Shown: positions 16,307 through 24,982, numbered from the stretch's first letter. The stretch is 64,000 nt of DNA from Burkholderiales bacterium (GCA_016195825.1 JACPYV010000032.1:1-64000); one strand, 5' to 3'. The notes: a model not told the origin generated them from the sequence alone. A program made the numbers and translations.

Positions 16307-18424
16307 TCAGAAGCGATAGCTGGCGTTGGCGCTGGCCAGCCAGGTGCGGCCCGGCGCGGGCTCGAAGAAGCGGTTGTTGCCGTCGTTGACGATGACGGAG
16401 CCGGCATAGCGGCGGCCGGCCAGGTTGTCCACGCGCAGCAGCGCGCCGAGGTCCCAGGGTCCGACGCTGAACTGGTAGCCGGCGTGCGCGGCCAGCGTGG
16501 CGTAGCCGGGCGCGGCGTCGTTGTTTAGGTCGTTGACATACACCTTGCTCAGTGCGCGGGCCTCCAGGCCGGTGCGCCAGCCGCCGCCGGGCTGCCAGGT
16601 CAGCGCGCCATACAGCGAGGTGCGGGCAATGCCGGGAATGCGGTTGTCGGCATTCACCTGTTGGTTGGCCGCGGCGCAGGGCGTGGCTGTGCAGGTCAGG
16701 AAGCCATCGCGGTAGCGGGCGTCCAGCCAGGTGGCGGCGAGCTGGGCCTGCAGCGAACTGCTGAGCTGGAACGCGCCGGACGCCTCCAGGCCGCGGCGGC
16801 GCGTGGCACCGGCGTTCTGGTAGGTGGCGCGACCCCCCAGGTTGGTCTGCGTGACGATCTCGTGGTCGGTGCCGGTTTGGAACAGCGCAAGCGTGAGCTC
16901 GGCGCCGTCCCAAGGCTTCGCCTTTACGCCGGCTTCCACGCTGCGGCTCAGTGAGGCCTGCAGCGCGAAATTCAGGCCCGTGCCGCCGCTGGGCCGGTAG
17001 GCCAGCTCATTGAGCGTGGGGGTCTCGAAGCCGCGGCCGGCGGTGGCGTAGACGCGCAGCTTTTCGTCGACGGCGTAGCTGACGCCCATCACCGGCAGGT
17101 TGGCCGCGTAGCTGGCGGCGCCGCTGTCGTCGGGGTTGGTCTTGGTGATGTAGGCGTCGGTCGAGCGGAAATCGACCTTGCTGCGGCGCACGCCAGCGCT
17201 CAGCAGCCAGGCCGGGGTGGGCAGCCATTGGGCCTGCACATAGGGGTCGGCGTTGCTGACGCGGTTGGTCTCGTCGCGGCGCAGCGCGCCCTGCACGCCC
17301 AGCGTCGTGCCGATGAAGTTCTGCGTGCCGACGCGGTGCTCGCGCAGCTCGTCCGCCGCCAGGCCAGCGACGAAGATGGTGCTGGCACCCTTCCAGCGCC
17401 AGCGGACATCAGCGCCCTGATAGTCGCGCGCCAGGTCGATGACGCCACCGGGGTGCAGTGCGTTGATCTGCGTCGCGGTCGGGATGGACTGGAACTGCAG
17501 CGTCGTGCGGTGGCCGCGGTAGACCATCACGCGCAGCGTGTTGGCGGCATCGATACCGTGCTCCAGCACCAGTCCGCCCTGGGTCTGCTCCATGGTCTTG
17601 CGCGTGTCGAAGCTCAGGGCGCCGGGGTCCACGCCGCGGGGGTCGGCCTGCCATTTGGCGCGGGTCAGGCCCAGCGGGTCCTGCGCCTCGGGCAGCTCCA
17701 CGCGATTGGCGATCAGCGTCAGCTGGGTGTCGCTGCCCAGCTTCCAGCTCAGTCGGGCGTTGCCCAGGCGGCGCTCGGTCTGGCTGTGCTGGCGGTAGCC
17801 GTCGGTCTCGAAACGACTGGCTCCCAGCGTGTAGCCAAAGCCGCCCGTCTTGCCGCTGGCCGACGCCGCCACGCGGCGCAGGCCGTCGCTGCCGAAGCTG
17901 ACGCCGGCATCCACGCGCGGCGGGCCGGTGGGTGTCTCGGAATAGATGCTGATGACGCCGCCCGAGGAGTTGCCGTACAGCGCCGAGAACGGCCCGCGCA
18001 GCACCTCCACGCGGCCCACCGTGCCGATCTCCACATTGGTGATCTGGCCCTGGCCGTCGGGCAGCGTTGCAGGGATGTCGTCCACGTAGACCCGCACGCC
18101 GCGGATGCCGAAGCTGGCTCGTGCGCCGAAGCCGCGCACGGAGATCTGCACGTCCTGGGCGTAGTTCTGACGGTCACGGGCCAGCAGCCCCGGCACGCCG
18201 GCCAGGCCCTCCGAGATGTTGATCTGGGCGCGGCCGGCGCGCAGCGCGTCGCCGGCGATGCGGTCAATGGAGGCGGGGAGGTCGAAGGGGGCGGCCTCGG
18301 TGCGCGTGGCCGTGACGACGACGGGTTCCAGGACGGTGGGGGTGGGCGCGGCATGGGCGGCCGCGCTGGCTGCCGCCAGCGCGAGTGCCGTCCTTCGCGC
18401 CGCGGGCGCGAATCTGTGGGTCAT
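16307..18424 (-). CDS. pqqU: TonB-dependent receptor of the PqqU/YncD (PQQ uptake) type
   Basis: A 705-aa receptor. Signal peptide to ~25, then plug and 22-strand barrel ending in aromatic F. Several stretches match E. coli PqqU (YncD) as I remember it: INISEGLAGVPGLLARDRQN, YAQDVQISVRGFGARASFGI, VDDIPATLPDGQGQITNVEI, GRGFETPTLNELAYR and AGSVIVNDGNNRFFEPAPGR. PqqU imports the cofactor PQQ through the outer membrane. Its place in an operon with a quinoprotein cytochrome and binding protein agrees with this. It is 21 bases after the binding-protein gene. Confidence 0.85.
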   Translation of the reverse strand: MTHRFAPAARRTALALAAASAAAHAAPTPTVLEPVVVTATRTEAAPFDLPASIDRIAGDALRAGRAQINISEGLAGVPGLLARDRQNYAQDVQISVRGFGARASFGIRGVRVYVDDIPATLPDGQGQITNVEIGTVGRVEVLRGPFSALYGNSSGGVISIYSETPTGPPRVDAGVSFGSDGLRRVAASASGKTGGFGYTLGASRFETDGYRQHSQTERRLGNARLSWKLGSDTQLTLIANRVELPEAQDPLGLTRAKWQADPRGVDPGALSFDTRKTMEQTQGGLVLEHGIDAANTLRVMVYRGHRTTLQFQSIPTATQINALHPGGVIDLARDYQGADVRWRWKGASTIFVAGLAADELREHRVGTQNFIGTTLGVQGALRRDETNRVSNADPYVQAQWLPTPAWLLSAGVRRSKVDFRSTDAYITKTNPDDSGAASYAANLPVMGVSYAVDEKLRVYATAGRGFETPTLNELAYRPSGGTGLNFALQASLSRSVEAGVKAKPWDGAELTLALFQTGTDHEIVTQTNLGGRATYQNAGATRRRGLEASGAFQLSSSLQAQLAATWLDARYRDGFLTCTATPCAAANQQVNADNRIPGIARTSLYGALTWQPGGGWRTGLEARALSKVYVNDLNNDAAPGYATLAAHAGYQFSVGPWDLGALLRVDNLAGRRYAGSVIVNDGNNRFFEPAPGRTWLASANASYRF

Positions 18425-18445
18425 GGTGGTCTCCAGTCGGTTGGC

Positions 18446-19264
18446 TCAGGCGGGACGCCAGGCCACCTTGTGTTTGGCAAAGATCTCGGCCACGCGGCCT
18501 TGGCCGGCCAGCTGGTTCAGCGCGGCCTGCAAGGCCTCGGCGAGGTCGGTGGCGTCGCGCTTCACGGCCATGCCGGCGGCCCAGCCGTCGCGCGGCGCGC
18601 GGGGCGACGGCAGGGGCTCAATGCGGTAAGCAGTATCCCCGGCCAGCACCGTCTCCAGCTCCGAGGCCAGGCCGGCCGCGGCGGCCACCTCGCCGCGCTG
18701 CAGTGCGAGTGCCGCCTCGCAGCCGTCCTTCCACTGCGTCAGCAACTGCTCGCGATAGGCGCCGCCGTCCGCGCCAATCATCAGCCAGCCCGCCAGCGTC
18801 TGGCCCGGCACGGCCACGCGGCGTGCGCCGAGCTGCGACAGGCTGTCCAGCACCGGCAGATCTTCCACGCGCCGCGCCAGCATCACGCGTTCGCGGTAGT
18901 AAGGGCCGAAGATGCGGGCCTGCGGCGTGGCCTCGATCAGCGGACGGTCCACCGGCACGTGCAGCAGCACGTCGGCGGGGCCATAGCCGAGGTAATGGCC
19001 CTTCCAGACCATATTGCGCAGGTCGTCGGCCATGTTCTCGTCGGCATTGAAGGCCAGCGGCGAGAACTTCACGCCCAGCACCTCGGCCAGCGCCTGGCCC
19101 AGCTCCATGTCGATGCCCTTGCCCTTGACGTGAAAGGGGGGCATGTCCTCGTACAGGCCCACGACCAGGCGGCCACGCTCGCGCACCTGCGCCAGCGTGG
19201 TGGCGCCGGCCGGCATGCCCGCCAGGGCGGCCGCGCCCGCTGCCAGGAGATCGCGCCGCCTCAC
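18446..19264 (-). CDS. Quinoprotein dehydrogenase-associated substrate-binding protein (MxaJ-like)
   Basis: A 272-aa periplasmic protein with a type-2 solute-binding fold. Twin-Arg-like start (VRRRDLLAAGAAALAG), then VRERGRLVVGLYEDMPPFHV, and lobes typical of MxaJ/XoxJ relatives (TIGR03871 type, from memory). XoxJ-type proteins bind PQQ dehydrogenases and may help maturation rather than import. The start is a GTG at 19264 that overlaps the upstream TGA (GTGA), so translation is coupled to the cytochrome gene. No ABC permease is adjacent, which supports a non-transport role. Confidence 0.82.
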   Translation of the reverse strand: MRRRDLLAAGAAALAGMPAGATTLAQVRERGRLVVGLYEDMPPFHVKGKGIDMELGQALAEVLGVKFSPLAFNADENMADDLRNMVWKGHYLGYGPADVLLHVPVDRPLIEATPQARIFGPYYRERVMLARRVEDLPVLDSLSQLGARRVAVPGQTLAGWLMIGADGGAYREQLLTQWKDGCEAALALQRGEVAAAAGLASELETVLAGDTAYRIEPLPSPRAPRDGWAAGMAVKRDATDLAEALQAALNQLAGQGRVAEIFAKHKVAWRPA

Positions 19265-19734
19265 AGCTGCTTCTCCCGGCGGGTTTCCAGGTAGGCCTTG
19301 ATGGACCACATGGCCTCCTGCGTGAACACGCCCTCGAAGGGCGGCATGTAGACCGCGCCGTTGCGGCTGCGGCCGTGGCGAACGGTGTTCAGGAAGTAGT
19401 CGTCGTTCTCCTTGACGCAGGCGGCCTTCTTGGCCTCGTCTTTCAGCGAGGAGCAGTCGTTGTCCAGGCGGCGCAGGTCGGGCGCGATGCCGCCCGAGAT
19501 GGCCTCCAGCCCGTGGCACCGGGCGCAGTTCTGGTTGAAGGCGGAGGTGCCGATCTTGATCGCGGCCTCATTGCCGCGGAACGGGTTCTCGGGGCGCCAG
19601 CCTTCGCCGAGCTGCGGCAGGCTGGACGTGTCCACGGCCTGTGGCGTGACGTCGCCGTGGGCCCAGGCCTGCACGGTCACCACGACGGCGGCCAGGCAGA
19701 TGCTGCCGGCGATGATGAGGGGATGGGATTTCAT
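19261..19734 (-). CDS. pedF: Cytochrome c-550, PedF type
   Basis: A 157-aa periplasmic monohaem cytochrome c. Signal peptide to ~25 (AWAHG), haem motif CARCH within FNQNCARCHGLEAISGG, and an axial Met in AVYMPPFEGV. The conserved PedF features DNDC and VKENDDYFLNTVRHGRSRNG are present. In Pseudomonas this class accepts electrons from the PQQ ethanol dehydrogenase. GGAGA precedes the ATG. It is the first gene of an operon with the binding protein, PqqU and the beta-propeller protein, behind a sigma-54 promoter. Confidence 0.9.
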   Translation of the reverse strand: MKSHPLIIAGSICLAAVVVTVQAWAHGDVTPQAVDTSSLPQLGEGWRPENPFRGNEAAIKIGTSAFNQNCARCHGLEAISGGIAPDLRRLDNDCSSLKDEAKKAACVKENDDYFLNTVRHGRSRNGAVYMPPFEGVFTQEAMWSIKAYLETRREKQL

Positions 19735-19793
19735 GAGGATGTCTCCGTTGTTGTCGAGGTCTGCCTGGCCCGCTCGGGGCTCTGCCTCTGCGC

Positions 19794-19809
19794 TGCAAGC
19801 GACATGCCA
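19794..19809 (-). promoter_or_regulatory. Sigma-54 promoter of the pedF-pqqU operon
   Basis: On the minus strand the sequence reads TGGCATGTCGCTTGCA. This fits TGGCACG-N4-TTGCA with the invariant GG and GC at correct spacing. It lies 60 bases upstream of pedF and diverges from the sigma-54 activator gene. Confidence 0.8.
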
Positions 19810-19817
19810 GCGTGCAA

Positions 19818-19836
19818 TTGCTCCAACTTGGCACAG
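19818..19836 (-). promoter_or_regulatory. Candidate activator-binding motif upstream of pedF
   Basis: Minus strand CTGTGCCAAGTTGGAGCAA. It matches the motif before pqqB (22157-22175) at 16 of 19 positions, and contains inverted half-sites TGTGCC and GGAGCA. It lies just upstream of the -24 element, also in the shared region with the activator gene. Confidence 0.5.
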
Positions 19837-19975
19837 TTCCCGGACTGGCGGTGTGGCAGCGCGGATGGACAGGCCATCCGGTTTGGGACACGATGACTGC
19901 AGATCAAGACGAGCGCGGCGCGGCCATGAGCCGGGACCGCGCAGCCTCCGGAGACAAGCCTGTGGAGGCAGGCCA

Positions 19976-22096
19976 ATGAAAGCCTCTATGCCCACCATCG
20001 AGACCGAAGCGCCGGGCAGCCCGGCGCCACCGGCGCAGCCGCGACAGGCGTTCATCGAGCGCAGCCATCAGCGCAGCGAAGCCCTGGGCCTGAAGCGCCA
20101 TGAGAAAACCGGGCTGGACCCGCTGATCCGCAGCGACCTCAACCTCGCACGGGAGCGCAACCAGCGCCTGTACACGCATGCCGCGCCGGTCATGCAGCTG
20201 CTCTACGAGCAGATCGTCAACACCGAGAGCATGATCGTGCTGACCGACGCGCAGGGCACCATCCTGCACGCGGTGGGCGACGACAGCTTCCTGGCCCGCG
20301 CGCACCGCGTGGCGCTGGCGCCGGGCGAGAACTGGGCCGAGCACGCCAAGGGCACCAATGCCATCGGCACGGCGCTGTTCGAGGAGGCGCCCACGCTGGT
20401 TCACGGCGGCGAGCACTTCATCCACGCCAACAACTTCCTGACCTGCTCCGCGTCGCCCATCTTCGACCCGCGCGGCAACATGCTGGGCGTCCTGGACGTG
20501 ACCGGCGACCACCGCGGCTACCACCAGCACACCATGGGCTTGGTGCGCATGTCGGCCCGCATGATCGAGAACCACTGGCTCTCGGACGACTACAACAACC
20601 GGCTGCGCCTGCATTTCCACAGCCGGCCGGAGTTCATCGGCACGCTGCTGGAGGGCATCCTCGTCGTGTCGCCTGAGGGCCGCGTGCTGGGCGCCAACCG
20701 TGCGGCGCTCGACCAGCTTGGCATGAGCGGCGCCGAGCTGCGCATGCGCAGCCTGAGCAGCCTGCTGGGAACGACGCCGGCGGCCATCTACGACCATTTC
20801 CGCATGCCACTGTCGCCGCCCATGCAGCTGAGCCTGCCGACGGGCCAGAGCCTGTTTGTCAGCGCACGCTTCGACTGGCCCTCGCGGCCGGTGGTCGCGG
20901 GCATGCGCAGTGCCGAGATGGCCGACGTGGTCGACGCCCGCGAACCCTCGGCCGTCACCAGCTCCGCGCCCGAGGCTGAATGGCGGGGCGGGGCTGCCGG
21001 CCCGGTCACGCCGGCCGATGCCGCCGGAGGTGCCCAGCGCTTCTCGGGCCTGCAATACCTGCGCACCGGCGACCCGCAGCTGGAGACCGTCATCCAGAAG
21101 GTGCGCCGCGTGTTGGACCGCGGCATCCCGCTGCTGGTACTGGGTGAGACCGGCACCGGCAAGGAGCTGCTGGCCCGCGCGGTGCACCACGACTCGGCCC
21201 GCTCGCGTCAGCCCTTCGTGGCCGTCAATTGCGCGTCCATCCCCGAGAGCCTGATTGAGGCCGAGCTGTTCGGCTATGAGGAAGGCGCCTTCACCGGCGC
21301 GCGGCGCAAGGGTGCTCCAGGGCGGCTGGTGCAGGCCAATGGCGGCACGCTGTTCCTGGACGAGATCGGCGACATGCCGCTGCCGCTGCAGGCCCGCTTG
21401 CTGCGTGCGCTGCAGGAGCGCAGCGTGACGCCGCTGGGCAGCACCAAGTCCATCGCGGTGGACATCGCCGTCATCGGCGCGACCCACCGCAACCTGCGCG
21501 AGATGATCGCCGCCCAGACCTTCCGCGAGGACCTCTACTACCGCCTCAACGGCCTGGCCCTGCGCCTGCCGGCGCTGCGCGAACGCACCGACATCGAGGC
21601 CATCGTGCGCCGCATCCTGCAGGCCGAGCGCCCGCAGGACACGCCTGAGCTGAGCCCGCAGGTGATGGCCATGTTCCGCCGCTACCAGTGGCCCGGGAAC
21701 ATCCGCCAACTGGCCAACGTGCTGCGCACGGCGGCCGTGATGTCGGCGGGCGAGCGGCTGGTGACGACGGCGCACCTGTCGGACGATTTCCTCGAGGACA
21801 TGCAGCGCGCCGTCGGCGGCCTGACACCGGCCCCGGCGCCCGCACCGGCGCCGGCCTGGCCGCCCTTCGAGATGCATGCGGCGCTGCCCGGGCCAGCGGC
21901 GGCCGCGGCCTCGGCGGCCGCTGCGGCGACCATGGAGCCCGCCACGGCGCGCACGCTGGAACAGGCCGAGATCGACATGATCCGCGCCACGCTGGACGCG
22001 GTGGGCGGCAATATCTCGCTGGCGTCCAAGCAGCTGGGCATCAGCCGCAACACCATTTACCGGCGGCTGCGCTGGAACACCCCGGCAGCGGAATAA
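19976..22096 (+). CDS. Sigma-54-dependent activator, AcoR type
   Basis: A 706-aa regulator. Residues ~70-225 form a GAF-type sensor (with GENWAEHAKGTNAIGTALFE), ~230-330 a PAS-like segment, ~360-600 an AAA+ domain with Walker A GETGTGKE (~390) and the sigma-54 contact loop GAFTGA (~436), and a FIS-type helix-turn-helix ends the protein (ISLASKQLGISRNTIYRRLR). An Ala/Pro linker (~620-655) precedes the HTH. GGAGG precedes the ATG. Divergent to pedF and next to pqqB, with sigma-54 promoters on both sides, it is the natural activator of the whole island. The ligand is likely an alcohol, aldehyde or derivative (inference). Confidence 0.88.
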   Translation: MKASMPTIETEAPGSPAPPAQPRQAFIERSHQRSEALGLKRHEKTGLDPLIRSDLNLARERNQRLYTHAAPVMQLLYEQIVNTESMIVLTDAQGTILHAVGDDSFLARAHRVALAPGENWAEHAKGTNAIGTALFEEAPTLVHGGEHFIHANNFLTCSASPIFDPRGNMLGVLDVTGDHRGYHQHTMGLVRMSARMIENHWLSDDYNNRLRLHFHSRPEFIGTLLEGILVVSPEGRVLGANRAALDQLGMSGAELRMRSLSSLLGTTPAAIYDHFRMPLSPPMQLSLPTGQSLFVSARFDWPSRPVVAGMRSAEMADVVDAREPSAVTSSAPEAEWRGGAAGPVTPADAAGGAQRFSGLQYLRTGDPQLETVIQKVRRVLDRGIPLLVLGETGTGKELLARAVHHDSARSRQPFVAVNCASIPESLIEAELFGYEEGAFTGARRKGAPGRLVQANGGTLFLDEIGDMPLPLQARLLRALQERSVTPLGSTKSIAVDIAVIGATHRNLREMIAAQTFREDLYYRLNGLALRLPALRERTDIEAIVRRILQAERPQDTPELSPQVMAMFRRYQWPGNIRQLANVLRTAAVMSAGERLVTTAHLSDDFLEDMQRAVGGLTPAPAPAPAPAWPPFEMHAALPGPAAAAASAAAAATMEPATARTLEQAEIDMIRATLDAVGGNISLASKQLGISRNTIYRRLRWNTPAAE

Positions 22097-22104
22097 GCGT
22101 TGTT

Positions 22105-22128
22105 CCCGGGCCTCAAACCAGGCCCGGG
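22105..22128 (+). terminator. Terminator of the sigma-54 activator gene
   Basis: A 9-bp perfect stem CCCGGGCCT/AGGCCCGGG with a 6-base loop, starting 9 bases after the stop and followed by ACTTTCCC. It separates the activator from the pqqB operon. Confidence 0.7.
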
Positions 22129-22156
22129 ACTTTCCCGGGGTAGCGGCTGCTCCGCG

Positions 22157-22175
22157 CTGTGCCGAACTGGAGCAA
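22157..22175 (+). promoter_or_regulatory. Candidate activator-binding motif upstream of pqqB
   Basis: CTGTGCCGAACTGGAGCAA, 27 bases before the -24 element. TGCTCC at 22148-22153 adds a further half-site, forming TGCTCC-N15-GGAGCA. The motif recurs upstream of pedF and of the aldehyde dehydrogenase gene. Confidence 0.5.
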
Positions 22176-22202
22176 AACCCCTGATTGACGGCGTTTTTTG
22201 CA

Positions 22203-22218
22203 AGGCACGGGTCTTGCA
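22203..22218 (+). promoter_or_regulatory. Sigma-54 promoter of the pqqB operon
   Basis: AGGCACGGGTCTTGCA matches GGCACG-N4-TTGCA exactly at the core. It lies 66 bases upstream of the pqqB start and would drive the seven-gene operon to 27.2 kb. Confidence 0.85.
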
Positions 22219-22283
22219 CCCCAGGGTGCATCGATCTGTCGGACCCTTGCCCCCATGTCCCGTCTTCCCCTGCGGGGCTTCTC

Positions 22284-23219
22284 ATGAAGCTCCTCGTGCT
22301 CGGCTCTGGCGCGGGCGGCGGCTTCCCACTGTGGAACTGCCATTGCCGCCTGTGCAGCGATTTCCGCCGCGGCGAACTCGATGCCAGCGCGCGCATGCAA
22401 AGCGCCATCGCCATCTCGCAGGACGGCCGGCCCGGCGAGGGCTGGCTGCTTATCAATGCCAGCCCGGACCTGCCGCAGCAGATCCGTGCCACGCCCGCAC
22501 TGCAGCCCACCCACGCGGGTGATGCGCCCATCCGCGCCGTGGTGCTGCTGGACTCGCGGCTGCACCACGTCGCAGGCCTGCTGAGCCTGCGTGAGAGCCG
22601 CGAGCTGGAGGTCTACGCGACACCGCTGGTCTTTGAGGACCTGACGGCCGAGCTGCCGCTGCTGCACGTGCTGGAGAGCTACTGCCGCGTGCGCTGGCGC
22701 ATGCTGCCCATCGCCGGCGACACGCGCAGCGCGGCCTTCGAGATCCCGGGCTTCCCGGCGCTGAGCTTTGCCGCGGTGGCCGTGCCGGCGCGCGCGCCGC
22801 GGCATGCACGGCTGCGCAGCGAGGCGGCCGGCGAGTGCATTGCGCTGCAGGTGCAGGACCTGCGCACAGGCCGGCGCGTGTTCCTGTCGCCGGCGCTGGC
22901 CGAGGTTGGTGAGGCCGAACTGGCCTGGATGCGCCGCGCCGACTGTGTCGTCGTGGACGGCAGCTTCTGGACCGAGCACGGCATGCAGGAGGCCGGTGTC
23001 GGATCCTTTAGCGCCAGCGACAAGGGCCACCTGCCGCAGAGCCGCCACGGCGAGCGCCCCGGGATGATCGACGTACTGCGGGCCAGCGGCGCGCCGCGCA
23101 AGGTGCTGACCCACATCCATCACAGCAACCCCATCCTCGACCGCCGCAGCGTCCAGCACCGTGAGCTGGCCGAGCAGGGCATCGAGGTGGCGCACGACGG
23201 CATGGTGATCGAGCTATGA
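22284..23219 (+). CDS. pqqB: PqqB-like metallo-hydrolase-fold protein (divergent)
   Basis: A 311-aa cytoplasmic protein of the PqqB family. The N-terminal GSGAGGGFPLWNCHCRLC holds the structural zinc cysteines (C19, C21, C24). NASPDLPQQI, LLSLRES, and VAHDGMVIEL are family hallmarks. PqqB acts in PQQ biosynthesis, probably oxidising the PqqA precursor. This copy departs from the norm: the usual D-H pair before TGLL is H94-H95 (SRLHHVAGLL), and the usual HINNTNPIL is HIHHSNPIL (277-285). No pqqA, C, D or E is nearby. It could be a functional variant or a paralogue with another oxidation role. It overlaps the next gene by 4 bases. Confidence 0.8.
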   Translation: MKLLVLGSGAGGGFPLWNCHCRLCSDFRRGELDASARMQSAIAISQDGRPGEGWLLINASPDLPQQIRATPALQPTHAGDAPIRAVVLLDSRLHHVAGLLSLRESRELEVYATPLVFEDLTAELPLLHVLESYCRVRWRMLPIAGDTRSAAFEIPGFPALSFAAVAVPARAPRHARLRSEAAGECIALQVQDLRTGRRVFLSPALAEVGEAELAWMRRADCVVVDGSFWTEHGMQEAGVGSFSASDKGHLPQSRHGERPGMIDVLRASGAPRKVLTHIHHSNPILDRRSVQHRELAEQGIEVAHDGMVIEL

Positions 23220-23872
23220 ACAAGGACCTTGTCTCCACCCGCCACCTGCCGCGCCCGGCCGAGCCGCTGTGGCTGGAGTGGCTGACCCTGTGCGGAGCTT
23301 TCGCCTTCTGCACCTGGCTGCTGGGCATCCGTGGCGTCTGGGCACTGCTGCTGGGCGCAGACCCCACCGGGCTGACGCTGGTCATCCTGGCCGTGTTCGG
23401 CTGCGCCACGCTGTGGTGCGGCCAGCGCTCGCGCGAGCTGCAGCGGCAGCGCCGGCTGCTGGCCGAGCCGCAACTGGCCCGCACGGATGAGCGCTGCTGG
23501 GCGGCCGAGTACCGGCAGGCGCTGGCGCGCGATGCCGGCACGGCTGCCGACTTGCTGCTGGAGCACAGCCACGGCCCGCACGGCACGGCCTGGTGGGTCA
23601 ACGGCATCCAGCTCAAGCTGGGGCTGATGGGCAAGGTCATCGGCTTCTCGATGCTGGCGCTGAGCATCGGCAAAGTCCAGAGCTTCGATCCCTCGCAATC
23701 TCAGGAGCTGCTGCGCAGCCTGACCGCGGGCCTGGGCGTGGCGCTGCTGACCACCATGGTGGGCCTGGTGGGGAACATCCTGCTGGGCCTGCAGCTGACC
23801 CGACTGGACCGCTTCGCCGACGTGCTGGTCGCCGACATCCAGCACAACGCGCTGACGAAGGACGGTGCGTGA
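23216..23872 (+). CDS. MotA/TolQ/ExbB-like proton channel protein
   Basis: A 218-aa inner-membrane protein. Helices are seen at ~20-40 and ~50-68, and a TolQ/ExbB-like pair at ~135-152 (KLGLMGKVIGFSMLALSIG) and ~165-190 (TAGLGVALLTTMVGLVGNIL). The second of these has the Thr-rich pattern of the MotA/TolQ channel lining. It overlaps pqqB (ATGA) and the ExbD-like gene (TGATG). Together with that gene it should form a proton-driven motor. Since a TonB-dependent PQQ receptor lies in the same regulon, energising PQQ uptake is one attractive but unproven role. Confidence 0.75.
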   Translation: MNKDLVSTRHLPRPAEPLWLEWLTLCGAFAFCTWLLGIRGVWALLLGADPTGLTLVILAVFGCATLWCGQRSRELQRQRRLLAEPQLARTDERCWAAEYRQALARDAGTAADLLLEHSHGPHGTAWWVNGIQLKLGLMGKVIGFSMLALSIGKVQSFDPSQSQELLRSLTAGLGVALLTTMVGLVGNILLGLQLTRLDRFADVLVADIQHNALTKDGA

Positions 23873-24480
23873 TGCGCCGCTCGCGTCGCGGCTCCCGCGA
23901 GGCCGAGGTCGACCCCTTCTACGACATGCTGTTCAACCTGCTGATTGGCTTCGTCTTCTGCTTCATCGTGGCGCTGCTGGCCATGAACCCACGCGCCACC
24001 AAGGCCGGCGACGTGCCCTCCAAGGCCGAGTACCTCATCAACGTGGTCTGGCCCGACAACAGCCCCAACGACATCGACACCTGGGTGCAGGACCCGGGCG
24101 GCAACCTGGTCTGGTTCCGCCAGCGCGAGGCCGGGCTGATGTACCTGGACCGCGACGACCGGGGCGAGGGCAATGCCTCCACCATCATCAACGGCCAGAA
24201 GATCCAGAGCCCGTTCCGCCAGGAAGTGGTGACGATCCGAGGCATCGTGCCCGGCGAGCACGTCGTCAACGCCCAGTACTACCAGTCCCACGACGGCCAG
24301 GCCGTGCCGGTGACCGTGACGGTCATCAAGGTCAATCCGCGTGCCGATGTCGTCTTCTACGGCACGGTCAAGCTCGCCCGCCAGGGCGACGAAGCGACCG
24401 CCGTGCGCTTCACGCTGCAGCCCGACGGCAGCGTGGTCAACGTCAACACGCTCCCGAAGAGCCTGATGCAACGCCCTTGA
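23872..24480 (+). CDS. ExbD/TolR-like motor protein with a large periplasmic domain
   Basis: A 202-aa protein with a basic cytoplasmic start, one membrane helix (~16-42) and a periplasmic domain of ~160 residues. The helix contains DPFYDMLFNLLIGFVFCFIV, where the Asp after FY matches the proton-carrying Asp of TolR/ExbD. The periplasmic part (VVWPDNSPNDIDTWVQDPGG...) is larger than and unlike the ExbD domain and resembles a beta-sandwich. It is coupled to the ExbB-like gene and is followed by the unknown membrane protein after 7 bases. No TonB gene is present. Confidence 0.7.
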   Translation: MRRSRRGSREAEVDPFYDMLFNLLIGFVFCFIVALLAMNPRATKAGDVPSKAEYLINVVWPDNSPNDIDTWVQDPGGNLVWFRQREAGLMYLDRDDRGEGNASTIINGQKIQSPFRQEVVTIRGIVPGEHVVNAQYYQSHDGQAVPVTVTVIKVNPRADVVFYGTVKLARQGDEATAVRFTLQPDGSVVNVNTLPKSLMQRP

Positions 24481-24487
24481 GCCCGCC

Positions 24488-24982
24488 ATGACCCTGCCCA
24501 TCATCCTGAGCTTTGCTGCCCTGCTGCTGTTGTGCCTTCTCGCCCTGCTGCAATCCCGCTGGCCCGCCTGGCTGCGCGGCCTGCTGGTCGTCGGCGTCAG
24601 CGCCTTCTACTTCTACGCCGAGGGTGCCATCCACACGCTGTGGGGCTGGCCCAGCGGCGACCCGCTGCCCGAGCGCTTCGTGCTGCTGGCTGCCGTCATC
24701 GAGGAGCCCGGCCCCAAGCGTGATGGGGCACTGTATGTGTGGGTCAACGCGGTGGAGGACGGCAAGCCCGCCGCCCAGCCGCGCGCCTTCCAGCTGCCCT
24801 ACAGCAAGGACTTGCACGCGCTGCTGAACGAGGGGCTGAAGAAGGTGCGCAACGGCATCGCCCAGCTCGGCACGGCCGAGCCCAAGGTGGGCCGCAAGGG
24901 CCTGGCTTGGTTGCGCCCGGGCAGCGACGAGCAGCAGGTGAAGCTGCGCGACATGCCCTTGCCGCAACTCCCAGAGAAGTGA
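24488..24982 (+). CDS. Unknown membrane protein of the pqqB/motor operon
   Basis: A 164-aa protein with two N-terminal hydrophobic helices (~4-22 and ~28-46) and a soluble C-terminal part (LLAAVIEEPGPKRDGALYVW, NAVEDGKP, PYSKDLHALLNEGLKKVRNG) that should face the periplasm. I recognise no family. The overlap with the following lipoprotein gene (TGATG) and the 7-base gap before it place it firmly inside the operon. A structural partner of the ExbB/ExbD-like motor is the simplest guess. Confidence 0.65.
   Translation: MTLPIILSFAALLLLCLLALLQSRWPAWLRGLLVVGVSAFYFYAEGAIHTLWGWPSGDPLPERFVLLAAVIEEPGPKRDGALYVWVNAVEDGKPAAQPRAFQLPYSKDLHALLNEGLKKVRNGIAQLGTAEPKVGRKGLAWLRPGSDEQQVKLRDMPLPQLPEK

Noticed and set aside
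22097-22283. A pqqA-like peptide gene upstream of pqqB
   Set aside because: No short frame with the Glu-x3-Tyr core of PqqA was found; the region holds a terminator, a motif and the sigma-54 promoter.
19904-22531. Long minus-strand open frame (875 codons) across the activator gene
   Set aside because: It is antisense to a well-supported sigma-54 activator and reads as Arg/Ala/His-rich sequence with no family motif. Such shadows are common in GC-rich DNA.
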